From: Heligmosomoides polygyrus polygyrus
Taxonomy: Eukaryota; Nematoda; Chromadorea; Rhabditida; Heligmosomidae
Reading direction: 5' to 3'
Length of the DNA: 64,000 nucleotides
NCBI GenBank assembly: GCA_947396885.1
Contig: OX377202.1
Location: forward strand, 66,250,643-66,314,642
The stretch's first letter is position 1, and each line of letters starts with the position of its first letter. Both the position numbers and the translations under genes were made by a program. The notes under the pieces were generated by a model. It was given only the letters and a program-made list of their open reading frames with translations, did no database searches and had not been told where the DNA came from. Positions 1-10,756 of this stretch are shown piece by piece.

Positions 1-701
1 AAAGCTCTCGTTCTCGTTCGACCTCTTCAGGGCTCAGCTCCACCAACCCTAAAAGCAAATAACCTTCAACAAAATCGGTGGAATGTGCTGTAATAAATCA
101 CTTCTGTAGGAAACACGCTGTAGAAAACAACCATTTGTAGCTTCCAAGATATCTCAAATTTTCACTGCTAATCGTTCACTTCAAACCATCTATCGATAAT
201 AGATTGAGCGAGCGCTTGGAATTGACTTGAATGGTTACTACCACATCCAGCGATTTCGCCTCCGGTGGTTTTCTAACTACCTATCCTCTGGCGTTTTTTT
301 CAACACAATTTTTGTTCTATAGATGATACATAATGCAATTGCGTACGTTGTTGTGAAGCGCACTTCATGCAGTTTGTAAACACTAAATGCACGTCAACAT
401 AAGGGTGGCTTTCGAAAAGTTTCGAAGTCAAAAACAAGAACCTCGAGATAGCATTTGCACATACTTGAATCTACGAATTCATTTGAAACGCAGTGATTGC
501 ATAGCAGAGAGGAATGAGAACAGTGTTTCCATATGGGAAGAAAGCGTGCTGCCAGACCCAGCCTAACCCCAGTTTTAATAACCATGCTTTGGAGAATTTG
601 AGAGGGAAAAGAGACACCTAGTGCGCCTTCGATTAGGATAACTAAAGAGTTTGAGGGATGCAGATTTATGTGTTAAGGGAACAGTGACATAAAATCGTAA
701 C
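1..701. other. No recognisable gene
   Basis: I see no domain, RNA or repeat that I can support here. Short open frames occur on both strands but lack coding character. The stretch could be intron or upstream sequence of the exon candidate at 729-923. Confidence 0.4.
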
Positions 702-728
702 TTGCTAATGCTGCTAAAGCTGTTTCAG

Positions 729-923
729 AGCCCAGAAGGCATTGAAAATATAAAGAAGCTCGGTAGGCGACAGCACACAAGGGCGAGATCGGTAACTAGT
801 CGTTTCGAGGTTGCGGTATTTCTGACCAACGAAAGCGACCTGCTTCCGGAGCCTTGTTATGATACGATAAGTTCAGTGGATGATGTAGGACAGGAACCGT
901 TGCTTCCTGAAAGGCGAAATTGA
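729..923 (+). CDS. Candidate C-terminal exon of an unidentified host protein
   Basis: A pyrimidine-rich acceptor (ctgtttcag) ends at 728 and is followed by an open frame of 64 codons to a stop at 921-923. The reading is rich in charged residues and ends in an acidic dileucine-like tail (GQEPLLPERRN), as seen in cytoplasmic tails of some membrane proteins. No upstream exon could be assigned in 1-700, so the gene would have to extend left of the window or contain a long intron. I do not recognise the family. The coding appearance could be chance; RNA-seq coverage would settle it. Confidence 0.25.
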   Translation, partial: SPEGIENIKKLGRRQHTRARSVTSRFEVAVFLTNESDLLPEPCYDTISSVDDVGQEPLLPERRN

Positions 924-1336
924 AAGGAAACTCGGAGGCTCATCCAAAGGTCTACAGCAAAAGCTCCCATTATTATTGTTTGGTGGTCTGTATCCCTTAT
1001 CTGCTTCACGAATCATCCAATTTCAAAATAACTGAGACTATCAAACTCATGCAGGAGCTGCGTCAGTAACTGGAAACTGCAACTGTCATTTGCTGCAGCC
1101 CTCCATGGAGATATCCGACAGTCGTTTGCAACCGCGCGCTTCCACGTCTCGCAGACAGCAGAAATCGGACAGGCTGAGCCGCAAAATGGTGCTGCCCAGG
1201 ATGTTCAACAAACCTTCGCGAAAGCATAAAAACGGTAGAGATCGGTGTTGGTTAATCTTTTCGCAAGTGCGTCACGCGTTCTACTTAAGCGAGGTATCGT
1301 GGATGCCACTTGAATGCGTGTCTAAACACTTATTTG
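924..1336. other. No confident gene
   Basis: An open frame after a possible acceptor (tgctgcag, about 1097-1104) reads Ala/Gln-rich until about 1230, but no supporting donor or homology is visible. Otherwise nothing. Confidence 0.3.
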
Positions 1337-1495
1337 GCCGGTACATACTTTTGATGACCAGCCGATGGGCAAGTCAATGTTCTCTGTTTCCCAAGTAAGT
1401 CCGGTGCTAATCCAAAGAGGGATGGACGGGCTAGATGGCCCAGGCGAGATCCGATCCAAGAACCTTGATTGGAGGTGCATATGACTGGTAGTACC
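1337..1495 (-). repeat. SINE-A, diverged partial copy
   Basis: The reverse complement matches the body of the SINE-A family defined by the intact copy at 19460-19757: a degenerate B box and the conserved stretches around 'ccaagaacc' and 'gaccagccgatggg'. The 5' tRNA-like head and the 3' tail are not clear, so this is an old truncated copy. Confidence 0.55.
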
Positions 1496-2226
1496 TTCTT
1501 ACTACCACGTGCTCGAAACCTTAGCAATATCAGCCAACACTTCGTTAGCCCTCGCCATCGTAGTCTTCAACCTCTGTGCTCTTAAAAACTCTACATGGCG
1601 AGCAATGAGTGCCAGTATTTTATGCCACATGCGCCGATTTCACTCTGTCCTTAACCATGGGCTTTCTAAACAAGACATACATGTAACAAAGCGCCTTTTT
1701 CAGTAACATGTAGATTCTAGCGCTTCAGGAAAAAGGTGGATGGATGTGATGTTCAGGTCTGGTCACGCATACCAAAATCTGATTTTTCCTCCGGACAACA
1801 TAATTCCTGAGAGCTGTTTTCAAAGGAGAATGTGAATGATCTAAATTTACACTGAAGAAAGCAGTCCCTCTTTTGTTAAGTGTGAGAGAAACAGTTGTGT
1901 AGAGCAGAAATGTATTTGAGTACACAAAAAGCCCAACGCTTTGTTGCCGCTAATTGTTCCTTACGCAGTTTATTCTATGCTTTGAACCGCAATAAAGCTC
2001 AACGGTCAAAGTTGCCGATCATTGGTTGTGCTTGCCTACCGTAATAGAACTGCTTTGAAATTATGTACTCAATAAATTTCAGCTCTGTAATATTATTTTT
2101 CTCACACTATTAGTCTGCAGAAATGAGCTGGGAACCTTGAAAAGGGCTCGAAGTCTGCTGACTAATTGCTCTGAGAAAGACTTACGAACCTCTGAACCGG
2201 TAAAATGGATATTACTGCGAGAATCT
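1496..2226. other. No recognisable feature
   Basis: AT-rich sequence with short chance open frames on both strands. Nothing I can name. Confidence 0.4.
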
Positions 2227-2560
2227 TCACCCATCATATAGTAGAAAAATTGGTAAAGAAGGCAACGGCCATGAAGAAATGCAGTAGTACATAGTACGGG
2301 ACTCGATCGTCTGACCTAGCACCTGTGAAGCAGTCGCACCCGGCTGAGCCACTGATTTGCTTGCAGGAGGCCGCGCACGTATGCAGTGGGTACGCTCTGA
2401 CGGTGCAGTACCCACTTTCCAAGGCTCGTAGGTCTTTGGGTTCAGGAACTTAGCAAAACCGAAACATGTCTTTGCCATATATGAAGCATGGTTCTTGCAG
2501 TACTATCCATTTTCCCTCCAGACATCAGCCACTGACCTTTCCGTGGCTAGATGAGGCCAT
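2227..2560 (-). repeat. SINE-B, tRNA-derived short interspersed element
   Basis: This segment is homologous over about 300 bp to 11420-11812, in the same orientation. On the minus strand both copies carry a tRNA-like head: an A-box-like TGGCTCAGC followed about 40 nt later by a B-box-like GATCGAGTCCC. The remainder is an unrelated body shared by the two copies. I infer a second SINE family, distinct from SINE-A. The open frames predicted across it are by-products of the repeat. Confidence 0.55.
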
Positions 2561-3036
2561 ATGGCGAAATTCGATGACTAAAAGTCTGTGACTAGCGGGT
2601 TCCAGAGTCAGAAATGACAAGTGGAAGAATTTGGTAATCAAGAAGTGCCGCTGGCGCCGGTAGTGGTCAGCTAATAAATCCTGCGCTTTTCAGAAGCTGT
2701 TAGAATCAACAGACTGCCTCCATATTTCATAAAGTATTAGTCAGGTTCCGCAAAATGCATTACGTTTTTTGCTCCAGACGTTCTTGGAAACTAGAAACAC
2801 CGCATCAGCTCAAGGGCAGCTCACAGTTTCGTAGTGGACGAAAAGTGCAAAGCGCTTTTTAAGTACTTCTTGATGCTCCAAGTGTGATTGTCAATCCAGG
2901 TGGCTTGAATCAACTACAATGTTCCGGTTGCTAGGTCAAAGTCGGACATCGACGTATTTCTAGCATCGAAGCGCAGCTTCTTCATCCCAATAAAATCGCT
3001 ACTACAGTTGCGTTGCACCGGATGAGTTATCTTCTT
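2561..3036. other. No recognisable feature
   Basis: No homology, RNA or splice-supported exon seen. Confidence 0.4.
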
Positions 3037-3107
3037 GAAGATCATGATTTTAACAAAAAAAAACAAAAAAAGAAGATCATGATTTTAACCAAAAAAAAAC
3101 AAAAAAA
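3037..3107. repeat. Tandem duplication, 35-36 bp unit
   Basis: Two adjacent copies of gaagatcatgattttaac followed by an A-rich tract. The copies differ by a single C. Looks like a recent slippage duplication. Confidence 0.9.
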
Positions 3108-4432
3108 CTACTGCTATTGGCTAAATTTGAGTAGACTTAGTGAATCTGCTGGAGTAATCGCTGAGCAAAATCAATGGAGCGCAGAGGTAGAACCTTACCG
3201 CTAGCGAAATCCCGAAGGAGTATTATACTTTGGAGCTCTGCTGTGACTGTGCCAGAATAAATGGAAGACCCAGGAATCGGAATCAGGCATTGTGTGAGGA
3301 ACGCCTTCAGGAAGAGGCCCCGAGGGTTGAGCATGACATTATGAGTAAGTCAAGGTCAGCTCCTCTTGGATGACGTTGGCCACATTTTGTGAAAAAATCC
3401 GTTTGTCGACCTCGATGGATGCTAACCACTTGTTTCCACGGGTTTTGGGTCAAAAAGCGCTCGAGGGACTTGTCTACAAAAAGCGTCGATTCCATTTTCT
3501 TTTTCTACACATCTCAGCAAAAATCCCGCTCCATTCCTATTAGCAGAGCTATTGTTAAGTAGACGGCACCATAATCCTAAAATTGCGTCACGAAACTGCT
3601 GGGGTCGCGCTGAACTTTCGAGTGCAGCGACCGCGGACTTACCGCCTTTGAGGCTGCTTGTGTACCCCTTTTCAACTCCTCATAGCTCTTAGCATGTCTA
3701 CTTTCAGCTACCTCGAGTCTTCAAGTTTCATTCTGTTGGAAGGGTGGTTGTTTTGAAAACAGGTGAGGGGTTTGATCATGGATGTTAACAACGGTTTCAA
3801 ATATGAAAGATTTTCATATCTCTATGAAAACAATATTGATTTCAAGAAACTACACAGATTTCTGCACAGAATAGCAATACCTCAAAGTTTGCTAGAGTTC
3901 AAAATTTTATCTGAGCATACTTAGCAATTTTTTCCAGTGAATCGCCGCACTCACAACAGATTTCATAGGTGAATCTAGAAACACGCATCCGTTTCTGCTT
4001 GACCTCGTAAAGAACCCCATTTGTTATAGATGGTTTGCCTTAGAAATATTACTTTATATAGGTAATTCATAAGTAGGCAGATGTAAAATCTGCTAGCCTT
4101 GTTCCTTCATAGGCTTTTCATCTTCTGATGAAAGCAGTACGTCTCAGCTTTCAGCTTTCCGAACGCTATTGAGTGTGTTCTTCCCAGCCACCTCGAACCT
4201 GTTTCGGCTCCTAGATGAAACAGCTGTGGTTAGAGTGTTTTCGTAACAGTATCAGTTCCGCCATCATGGGATACTTCTTCGGAAATCTTTATATCACCAT
4301 GTCTTCCATCGTATAGTAGACATATTGCTTTCTTATTCTTCAGCTGCTTTCAGATTGCTTGAGGAATCTTTTCAAGTTAAATGAATTCAGACAAAAGGTT
4401 TTTAATTACTTTCCGTAGCGATTATTCTATGT
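3108..4432. other. No recognisable gene
   Basis: Several TTTCAG/TTTCCAG-like acceptors (for example near 3950 and 4345) occur but I could not pair them with open exons. Part of this may be the 3' flank of the minus-strand candidate at 4433-4889. Confidence 0.3.
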
Positions 4433-4889
4433 TTAAACTACCGGCGAGAGAACGGAGGCAACATTCCCAATGTTACCGATTTTCCAAGCATCCTTATTAA
4501 CAGCAGGAACGAGAGCGTCTGCAGTGCTTACAATTAGGCTGCATCTGTGCTTGAGAAGATACAGGAGAAGCGAACTAGAAATACTAGCCTGCACAGGAGA
4601 CGGATGGGCAGTTTTGAGGAAGGCAATCATAGCAACGTTGGTCATATGAATTTGATTGGCGACTTTGAAGACAAAATTCTAGCGCTGGTGAATTCTTCTC
4701 ATGTTCAAATATAAATGAGTTAAAATAAATCCCAGGATCTTTTTACGTCTTTTCCTGAATTCAAGCCCAATATTTTCAAACATTCAGAATGGCTCACTTT
4801 GATCGTTGGTTGGAGAAGCGCTAGAAATTGATAGGAGAACCGCAGCACAAGTAGCAAGCAGAGCCAGCTCGACACCGTTCATGTTATAC
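4433..4889 (-). CDS. Candidate two-exon secreted protein gene with trans-splice-type acceptor
   Basis: On the minus strand a near-perfect nematode acceptor (gcattttcag) ends at 4890 and the ATG lies 7 nt downstream, at 4882-4880. That spacing is typical of a spliced-leader addition site. The first 28 codons form a classic signal peptide: a short polar start (MNGVE), a Leu/Ala core (LALLATCAAVLL) and a small-residue cleavage region (SSASP). A donor (a|gtgagc) follows at 4797. Continuing in phase, an acceptor at 4663-4664 (cttcaaag, a weak match) leads into an open frame to a stop at 4433-4435, giving about 104 residues. An alternative acceptor at 4685-4686 gives a Cys-rich tail ending at 4584. 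The product is not recognised. The exon 1 evidence is good, the exon 2 boundary is uncertain. An ATTAAA-like polyadenylation signal lies shortly downstream. Confidence 0.42.
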
Positions 4890-5743
4890 CTGAAAATGCA
4901 GTTGCTCCAGGCCCTGTCAACGAAAATTAGCCACGCGAGAACAGCGAGAGAGGCGTCACTGCTGCATACGAAATCTGAGTAGAATGAGCGAGTTAAAAAT
5001 CTGAAGTCGGTCGATTGCTGCACGATCGTGATTGCTCACCGGCAGTAGAGATAGTTGGGCATAAATCTCACAAATAACCCTTGCATGTGAGCTAAGAGAA
5101 CTCATTCTCTACTTTCAAATAGCTGACAAAGTCATAAGAAAGCGGCACGTTGCACAAGGAGTAAACGCACACAACTCTTCAAGCGGAAACGGAGAGCGGA
5201 GGGGCCGAGCCAAACAACATTTTTGTTGCATTGGATCAACACCTTACTTTCCGTGGTCAACATTGTAGAGGGATTGAGTTATGTTAGTTTTCAATACTTA
5301 AATGGTCTGAATCTGAGAAAATTAAGCGGACAGATAGTTGTTGATGCTCGCCAAAATTTGGAACACCTTTTCAGAGGTCTTCATTCCCGAGAACTAAAGA
5401 AGAAGAAGGAAGTGTATGTATCAGGGGTTTTTCAACTAAACGAGATCCAGATCCACTATGAGGTCAATTTCGAGCAAAAGATAACAAAGAAATCACAGGA
5501 ATCGCGCTTCCTTCAAAAGAGCATGCGAAGCTTGTTTAGTAACCTACATACCATGCGAAAATGGCATCTGTGAAAGAAGAATTGAAGTCAAAACCGATGA
5601 GCTACTACTGTGAGAAACTAACTGAAGCCAAATTGAGGCTGTATCTTAAATCTAAATCATCAAAAACAATCTAAAAGAGTAAAACTATCTGTAATATCGG
5701 TCCACTATAGGTCCTTTACAAGTCGCTTGTGATTCCTTGATGT
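4890..5743. other. Intergenic; one unassigned open frame
   Basis: A plus-strand open frame at 5223-5573 (about 116 codons, Lys-rich in the middle) lacks a conventional ATG start and any recognised motif. I treat it as chance. It would be the promoter side of the minus-strand secreted candidate. Confidence 0.3.
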
Positions 5744-6079
5744 GAAAGACTGCTCAGAGAAGCTCACAGAATTGTAAATCCTGCGGACACACCAGCTCAA
5801 AAGATTTCCTCCATGTTTTCTAGTAATCGGCAAAATTGTTCAGCTGTAGCTTCGCAAAATGCTGCGGGCGACTGCATCGAAAATTTTTATCAACTACAGT
5901 ATGAAAATTATACTTCTATAGTGGGTGAGCGATTCTGTAGAAAGCCGAAAACCGTCGACGAGCATGAAGCGGCAAACGTGGACCCACAGAAGGTATCGTT
6001 GGATTCATCTGCGTCAGCGCACAAACACATGCTTGAGAAAGATCCTTACAGCGTTAACGACGAAGGAAGTTCTGAGTGA
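5744..6079 (+). CDS. Hypothetical protein or single exon, unrecognised
   Basis: The frame is open from 5744 to a stop at 6077-6079, about 111 codons, with an in-frame ATG at 5813 giving 88 residues. The composition is polar and acidic (SSASAHKH, DEHEAANVD) and codon choice looks more coding-like than the surroundings. There is no signal peptide or membrane segment. No splice site was needed to keep it open. I know no family for it. It could equally be a fragment of an old mobile element. Confidence 0.22.
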   Translation, partial: ERLLREAHRIVNPADTPAQKISSMFSSNRQNCSAVASQNAAGDCIENFYQLQYENYTSIVGERFCRKPKTVDEHEAANVDPQKVSLDSSASAHKHMLEKDPYSVNDEGSSE

Positions 6080-6297
6080 ACCTGGAACATCCAGTTGATT
6101 CTGGGGATCAGCATGCATTTTTCTTGTCCTCAGCGTAACTTAGACACACGAAACTTGTATAATTGAGACAGGGTCCTTAAAAACGAATGGTCAAGGTTCA
6201 GAACGAATTGGCGCCTTGATGGTGCTACTTTAATGACAAATGCAGTGCTAGACCCTGATTAGGCAGCGCGTTCGACAGTGTGCTGATCTACTGATGT

Positions 6298-6810
6298 GTG
6301 AATTTCGGCGATCATAGGCACGAAAGAAAAGCATCTAGATCTTCAAGCCTTATTGTAAGAGTATTCAAAATAAGAGACGTTTCAATATGTTTCAAGATTT
6401 TTAATTTGTATGTTAGATCACTATCAAAATACTGTTCACAAATTTGGTCGCCAAAAAAAGGGGACTGGATTCAGAAATTGAAAAGGTCCAACAAAGCTTC
6501 ATATTATTCATTTTGCCGTTGAAGATTAATGGACATTTCGCACGAGCAACGCCTATCCGAACCTGACGCCGATTCTTTGGAATTCAGGAGAAAAATTATA
6601 GATCTTGTGCATTGATCAACCATGTACAAACTGACAACAAACGAGATCAGTCCTGGTACCTCTGACCTGCGTGAAATTTCCCGAAGAACTGCCATTAATA
6701 GAAGACATCCATATCGAATAAGACCCGACAAACCAAATACGACAGTTCAAAAATTTGTTCCTTGTAAGAAGCGCAGCTCTACGAAATGGTTTGCCCAGCG
6801 TCTTTGCATG
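6298..6810 (+). pseudogene. CR1/Jockey-like non-LTR retrotransposon, C-terminal RT fragment
   Basis: The conceptual translation reads KIFNLYVRSLSKYCSQIWSP and, after one frame change near 6520, LEFRRKIIDLVH. These match the region after the RT palm in CR1/Jockey-clade elements, where the usual motif is a 'Y.T.VRP.LEY.S.IWSP' followed by 'R..LIEKVQ' and 'L..RR...DL...YK'. A further frame near 6660-6800 may be the distal C-terminus. There is no YADD core, no endonuclease and no poly(A), so this is a dead 5'-truncated piece. A related copy lies at 8464-8889. Confidence 0.55.
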
Positions 6811-7620
6811 GATAGAAACTCCCATGCAGTCAGTTCTCCTGGGTTGCGGTGTTTTTTGCCTTTCGACTGCTGCGTTGAAATCTGATGGATCCTGACGTCT
6901 GCCCAATGTTCATGCGTTTTCTGCACAATTCCAGCTGTATACGGTGGAAGGTAACCCCGTTGCAACTTGTTTACTCTTCACTGGTTTTTAATCATAGGGC
7001 ATGATAAGGACGTTCAACATAATGATACGTGGACGGTCAATGCCAGCGATACACAGGTAAAAAGTGTATTACGCAGATCTCTTTCTCGGAGCATGTCTTC
7101 GTCCCACAGATTCCCGATGCTGTACCCTTATTCTCTATTCTTGGACCGACTTCTGAAATCAAGTAGCGAAGTAAGCTATGATGCCCCGAGGAAAGAGCTT
7201 GCATATCCGGACTACACCTTCGAGTGCCACCGACCAGATTCAGCCAGCCGACGTGGGCCATTGATCTGTAAAAGGGGAAAACATCCTGATGGTAAGTGTT
7301 GAAATGGCGGGTTGCTGAAGGAGAACGGATCTGCTATAATGACATTGAAGTTCGTGTCGGACCGGCCCCTGTGCAATCCTAGCTGGTGCATCCCGGTTTC
7401 CTTGAAGGTCCGAGAAGGGTGGTTTTCACGAAGTCATTGGTCTAGGAAGTCAAGGTGTGAAGAACGAGCAGCTTTTATTCGCTGCACACGTTGTGCCAGT
7501 CCTTCGCTTTCATAGACTTTGCGCACCACTGGTATTGAACGTTCCGTTGTCATTATCTTAAACATCCATCTCATTGTGTTCTGCTTAAAAAACGGTATAT
7601 AATGAACAAATCGGCACTAC
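6811..7620. other. No confident gene
   Basis: Overlapping open frames on both strands at 6967-7302 and 7037-7261 show no recognised motif. Nothing else supported. Confidence 0.3.
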
Positions 7621-7897
7621 TGTTCTTTCACGGCTCCAGAGGTTGAGGAGAGGTGGAAAAAATTTCCCCAAAAACTTCTCTCAAGGGGATGGTTTCGGGC
7701 TCTGATAACAGGGGGTGTTTTGGGGTTCTGATCATCTGATACCCGCTTTTGAAATTTCGCCTGTCTACGGTAGACTACGGCGGGTGCGGATGAATGTGTC
7801 TCTTGGGATCAATTTCGGTTATTTCCTGTGCTGATCTCGCATCTTAAATCAGGTTAACGGTGGAAAATTGTAGGTTTACGGTAGGCACGGGTGAGTA
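7621..7897. repeat. Interspersed repeat shared with 11290-11400 and 59630-59830
   Basis: The stretch with 'tttgaaatttcg', 'tacggta' and 'ggtacgggtga'-like words recurs at about 11290-11370 and 59630-59690. A 'ccacctctc' box also recurs near 59800. I infer an unnamed, diverged repeat family; its boundaries cannot be set by eye. Confidence 0.4.
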
Positions 7898-7960
7898 AGG
7901 CATCTGGCATACCTTCGAGTCGCTCCAGGGACTGGTCGCTCGGAGGTATGCCAGATGCCT
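7898..7960. repeat. Perfect inverted repeat, 16-bp arms, 31-nt loop
   Basis: aggcatctggcatacc (7898-7913) is the exact reverse complement of 7945-7960. It could form a hairpin or be the ends of a very short MITE. Immediately downstream, tagctaaccgcaatca is tandemly repeated (about 7980-8016). Confidence 0.85.
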
Positions 7961-7990
7961 AAGGCGGTCGGCGATTGCCTAGCTAACCGC

Positions 7991-8463
7991 AATCATGCCG
8001 TAGCTAACCGCAATCAATCACCAAATTTCCAATTCGGATTTCAGATTCGACAATAGCATCCCAAATGCTATTGAGTGATGCTTGGGAGAATTTTGTTTGA
8101 CCTCTCCTCGACCTGGATTCGTGAAACAACATTGGTGCCAACAAATCGCAGCAAGGTTACTTTGCACGGCATACAGCTGGGAGAATTTGTAGAAAACGTC
8201 AGTGCAGAGTCAGTCAGTACAACTCCAATCTCAGCCGAATAGTTGAAATCCAAAAATGCCACAAGGCACAGGAACAGCTTGCTGGCACTGGCATCGCGCG
8301 CGGACAAGAGACCCACATGCTCGTTTCGGCTGGCTCTGCGGCGGCATGGTAAAATTTAGGGACCCTTTACTCCTTTGGATTAACGACTTGGAAAAAAGAA
8401 AGCCACTTTAACACCAATTGAAGGGCGGAGATTCTTCCCATATGACTCGCTCTCCCCATTCAG
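7991..8463. other. No recognisable gene
   Basis: Contains the second copy of the tagctaaccgcaatca repeat and a small 9-bp-arm hairpin (caatagcat/atgctattg near 8050-8072). A minus-strand open frame at 8068-8316 is not supported by homology. Confidence 0.3.
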
Positions 8464-8889
8464 ACATACGCTTCAGACCCTTGTAAGGACTGTGGACGAA
8501 GTTGTGGACTTGGAATTTTCTCTACGTACCTTTCTTTTGATGAGCACTGTGAAGCAGTCACTAATAAGGCCTCGCAAGTAGTGTATAACTTGTTTCGAGC
8601 ACTGTGAATCAGCAACGCCGAAATGCTCCTTCGTGCCTTCAAAGTTTATGTAAGACCAATTTTAGGATATGGAACTAAGCCTGTCCTCAGCCCTTACGAG
8701 AAGAGTATTCAAACACTAGAAGTGGTTCAGAACAGCTCAACGAGAAAGCTGATGATACGGGAGCTAGTGTTCTGCTACGATCAAATACCCAGCAGTATCG
8801 AGAAGAGTCGCAATTTCGGATTGAGGACATTAGAATACAGAGGGAAGAGGAGAGACATGCTGATTTTTCAACAAAATCATCCACCATAA
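8464..8889 (+). pseudogene. CR1/Jockey-like non-LTR retrotransposon fragment
   Basis: The reading contains LSFDEHCEAVTNKASQVVYN, then (after an in-frame TGA near 8607) SNAEMLLRAFKVYVRPIL and VVQNSSTRKLM. In CR1-type reverse transcriptases this is the thumb/connection region: DLGV.FS.DL.F..H, then KA....L.RA, then Y..YVRPILEYG, then IE.VQ..FTR. The fragment is homologous to 6298-6810 and to the antisense relic at 53073-53950. No RT palm or endonuclease is present. It is dead through truncation and a stop. Confidence 0.65.
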
Positions 8890-9194
8890 CATTGGCATTA
8901 AAACGTCTGCTATGAGGACATCGAGGACAGCGAACAGTCGAAGCGGGTGTGTCAGATATGATCCTGGCGGAGCCAAGCTTAATTGAAGGCTGTACTTCTT
9001 CGCACTCAGGTCGAACACATTATGGGGTAAGCTTAAAAAAAGAGTGCGATACCCACGTATCTCTCTTTCTTTGGAAGTTCCTGAGCTTTCACCTGCCTTC
9101 TTAGATATTAGATTGGTGCAAAAGAAATGCACTTTTTTGCTTCATTGTTTTCAACACTATAATACTTAGCGATGAGTCATACATCGATCGACCC
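8890..9194. other. No recognisable feature
   Basis: Nothing supported. A minus-strand open frame at 8830-9132 lies across the flank of the retroelement fragment and is treated as chance. Confidence 0.35.
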
Positions 9195-9660
9195 CGAGTC
9201 ACAAAATAGCAGGGAAAAATAAGGAGAAATTCGGGGGTAAATTACGGCGCGAAAATAGCGAAAAATACCCACACGTCTTCTACCTACCTGAGAACTTCAG
9301 CCTTGGGGCAATCAAGGTCGCTGAACACGAATCTGAAGTTTGTTTTTGAAGTATCGATCGTCATCAATCGATGTTCACCAAATAATCGATTTTTTGTTGA
9401 TATCGTTCAGGCGGTCCGAAACCAGCTCTGGGGTTTGCGCCCCGCAAACCAAGGGGCGCGAAAATAGCCACAATATCTAGACGTCTTCTACTTGCCAGAG
9501 GATTTAGAACACGTGCCGAATACGTCGCGCAACGTGTCTGGGGATTCAGAAGACATGTCGAAGACGTCGTTCAACGTGTTTGGGGATTTAGAATACGTTC
9601 AAAGACGTAGTCGTCCGCTAAGAGTGATCATTGAGGGAGACCAGTAGCAGTAAAGGGGAG
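9195..9660. repeat. Degenerate internally repetitive region
   Basis: Words such as 'ggcgcgaaaatagc', 'acgtcttctac' and 'acgtcg..caacgtgt.tggggatt' recur two or three times within 450 bp. This looks like a decayed tandem array or MITE interior. No coding potential. Confidence 0.5.
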
Positions 9661-9694
9661 CTCTTACGGTAAGGTGTCACAGATAGATCAGGCA

Positions 9695-9940
9695 ATAAGT
9701 ATCGATCGATTTTTTTCTCAGATTTAATCGATTAGAGTGGGAGTTATGTGATTATGATCGCCGACGGATGGCCTTTTCAGCAGGTAAAAAAGTTTCGATG
9801 GGGGGGGGGGGAGGGGCAATATCGGTCGATTTAATCGACTTCCTCACCGGTGATTTTGGTTTGGGAGACACGCGGATATAATGGCCGACGGAGATGCTTC
9901 ACAGCATATGGAAAGTTTCGATCGGAAGGTGAATATCGAG
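9695..9940. repeat. Two degenerate tandem units of about 125 bp
   Basis: Both halves contain 'cgat...ttaatcga', 'at(g/a)at(c/g)gccgacgga' and 'aaagtttcgat'. The first half also carries a G-rich homopolymer run (about 9800-9815). Confidence 0.55.
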
Positions 9941-10756
9941 CTACATTGTTGATGGTAGCTTGAAAATGACGTTCCCTTGTTTGTCTGTGGATGTAGGTTT
10001 GGCAATTCGTCACTACTGTAGCGGCCCCGTTGAAAAATATCTGTTCAGCATAGAAGCAGAGGGAATCTTCTGGCAAAAATACTTTTCGTCGAATGACCAA
10101 AATCGAACAGACGCTCAGTACCTATCAAAAATGTCGATTTTTGCCTGAGGTTGAATGATAGATGAGAGAAGAGAAGGTGCCTGCAGTCAAGTTGGCGCTA
10201 GAGAGAGAAGTGGGGACTGCTGTAGGCATCGGAAGGGTTGTCCAAGAACCTAGGAGATGAGGGCACTGATTAGCACAAGCGAACCGTATGGAGATGATGC
10301 CGATGTTAAGCGTAGTGGTAGTGGTGGAGGGAGGGGATTCCGGAAGAATTCATACCGCATAACTACTCACCTGGGGCGAGATTCGACGACGATACCGCCG
10401 GTATTACCTTACAGCGAACTCACCATATCGGCCTGCGTTGTAAGTACAGATACGATAATTGATATCCCGTTACCGTCCGTAAAGCGGTTGGTGAATCTGG
10501 CCCCTGATCTTAAGGAAGGTAGAGCAAGTTTCGAACAAAATTTGCTGCATAAGCACAGCAGCTAATGTGATTTTCCTAAGCTTAGCGATACTGCAACATC
10601 GCGCGAAGCGCGCAAGTGCGAGACACGCCGATAGGCGTGACGGACCACTTGTTTTTTATAAACTAAGACTTTTTCATAAGCCTCGAAGCTCGAAGGCTTA
10701 TTATATGCCCCTCCTAGATATGTGTAAGCAACCTGATACAAGTCGTTATTTAAAAA
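9941..10756. other. Unassigned open frames, no recognised gene
   Basis: An open frame at 10257-10565 (102 codons from an ATG at about 10257) has a Gly-rich stretch and a polar tail but no motif I know. An internal gtaagt at about 10440 could be a donor. I leave it as unsupported. The stretch 10620-10756 is probably the left part of the adjoining mariner remnant. Confidence 0.25.

Noticed and set aside
5223..5573. A 116-codon plus-strand gene
   Set aside because: Starts at TTG, lacks splice support and any motif; composition is not distinct from the surroundings.
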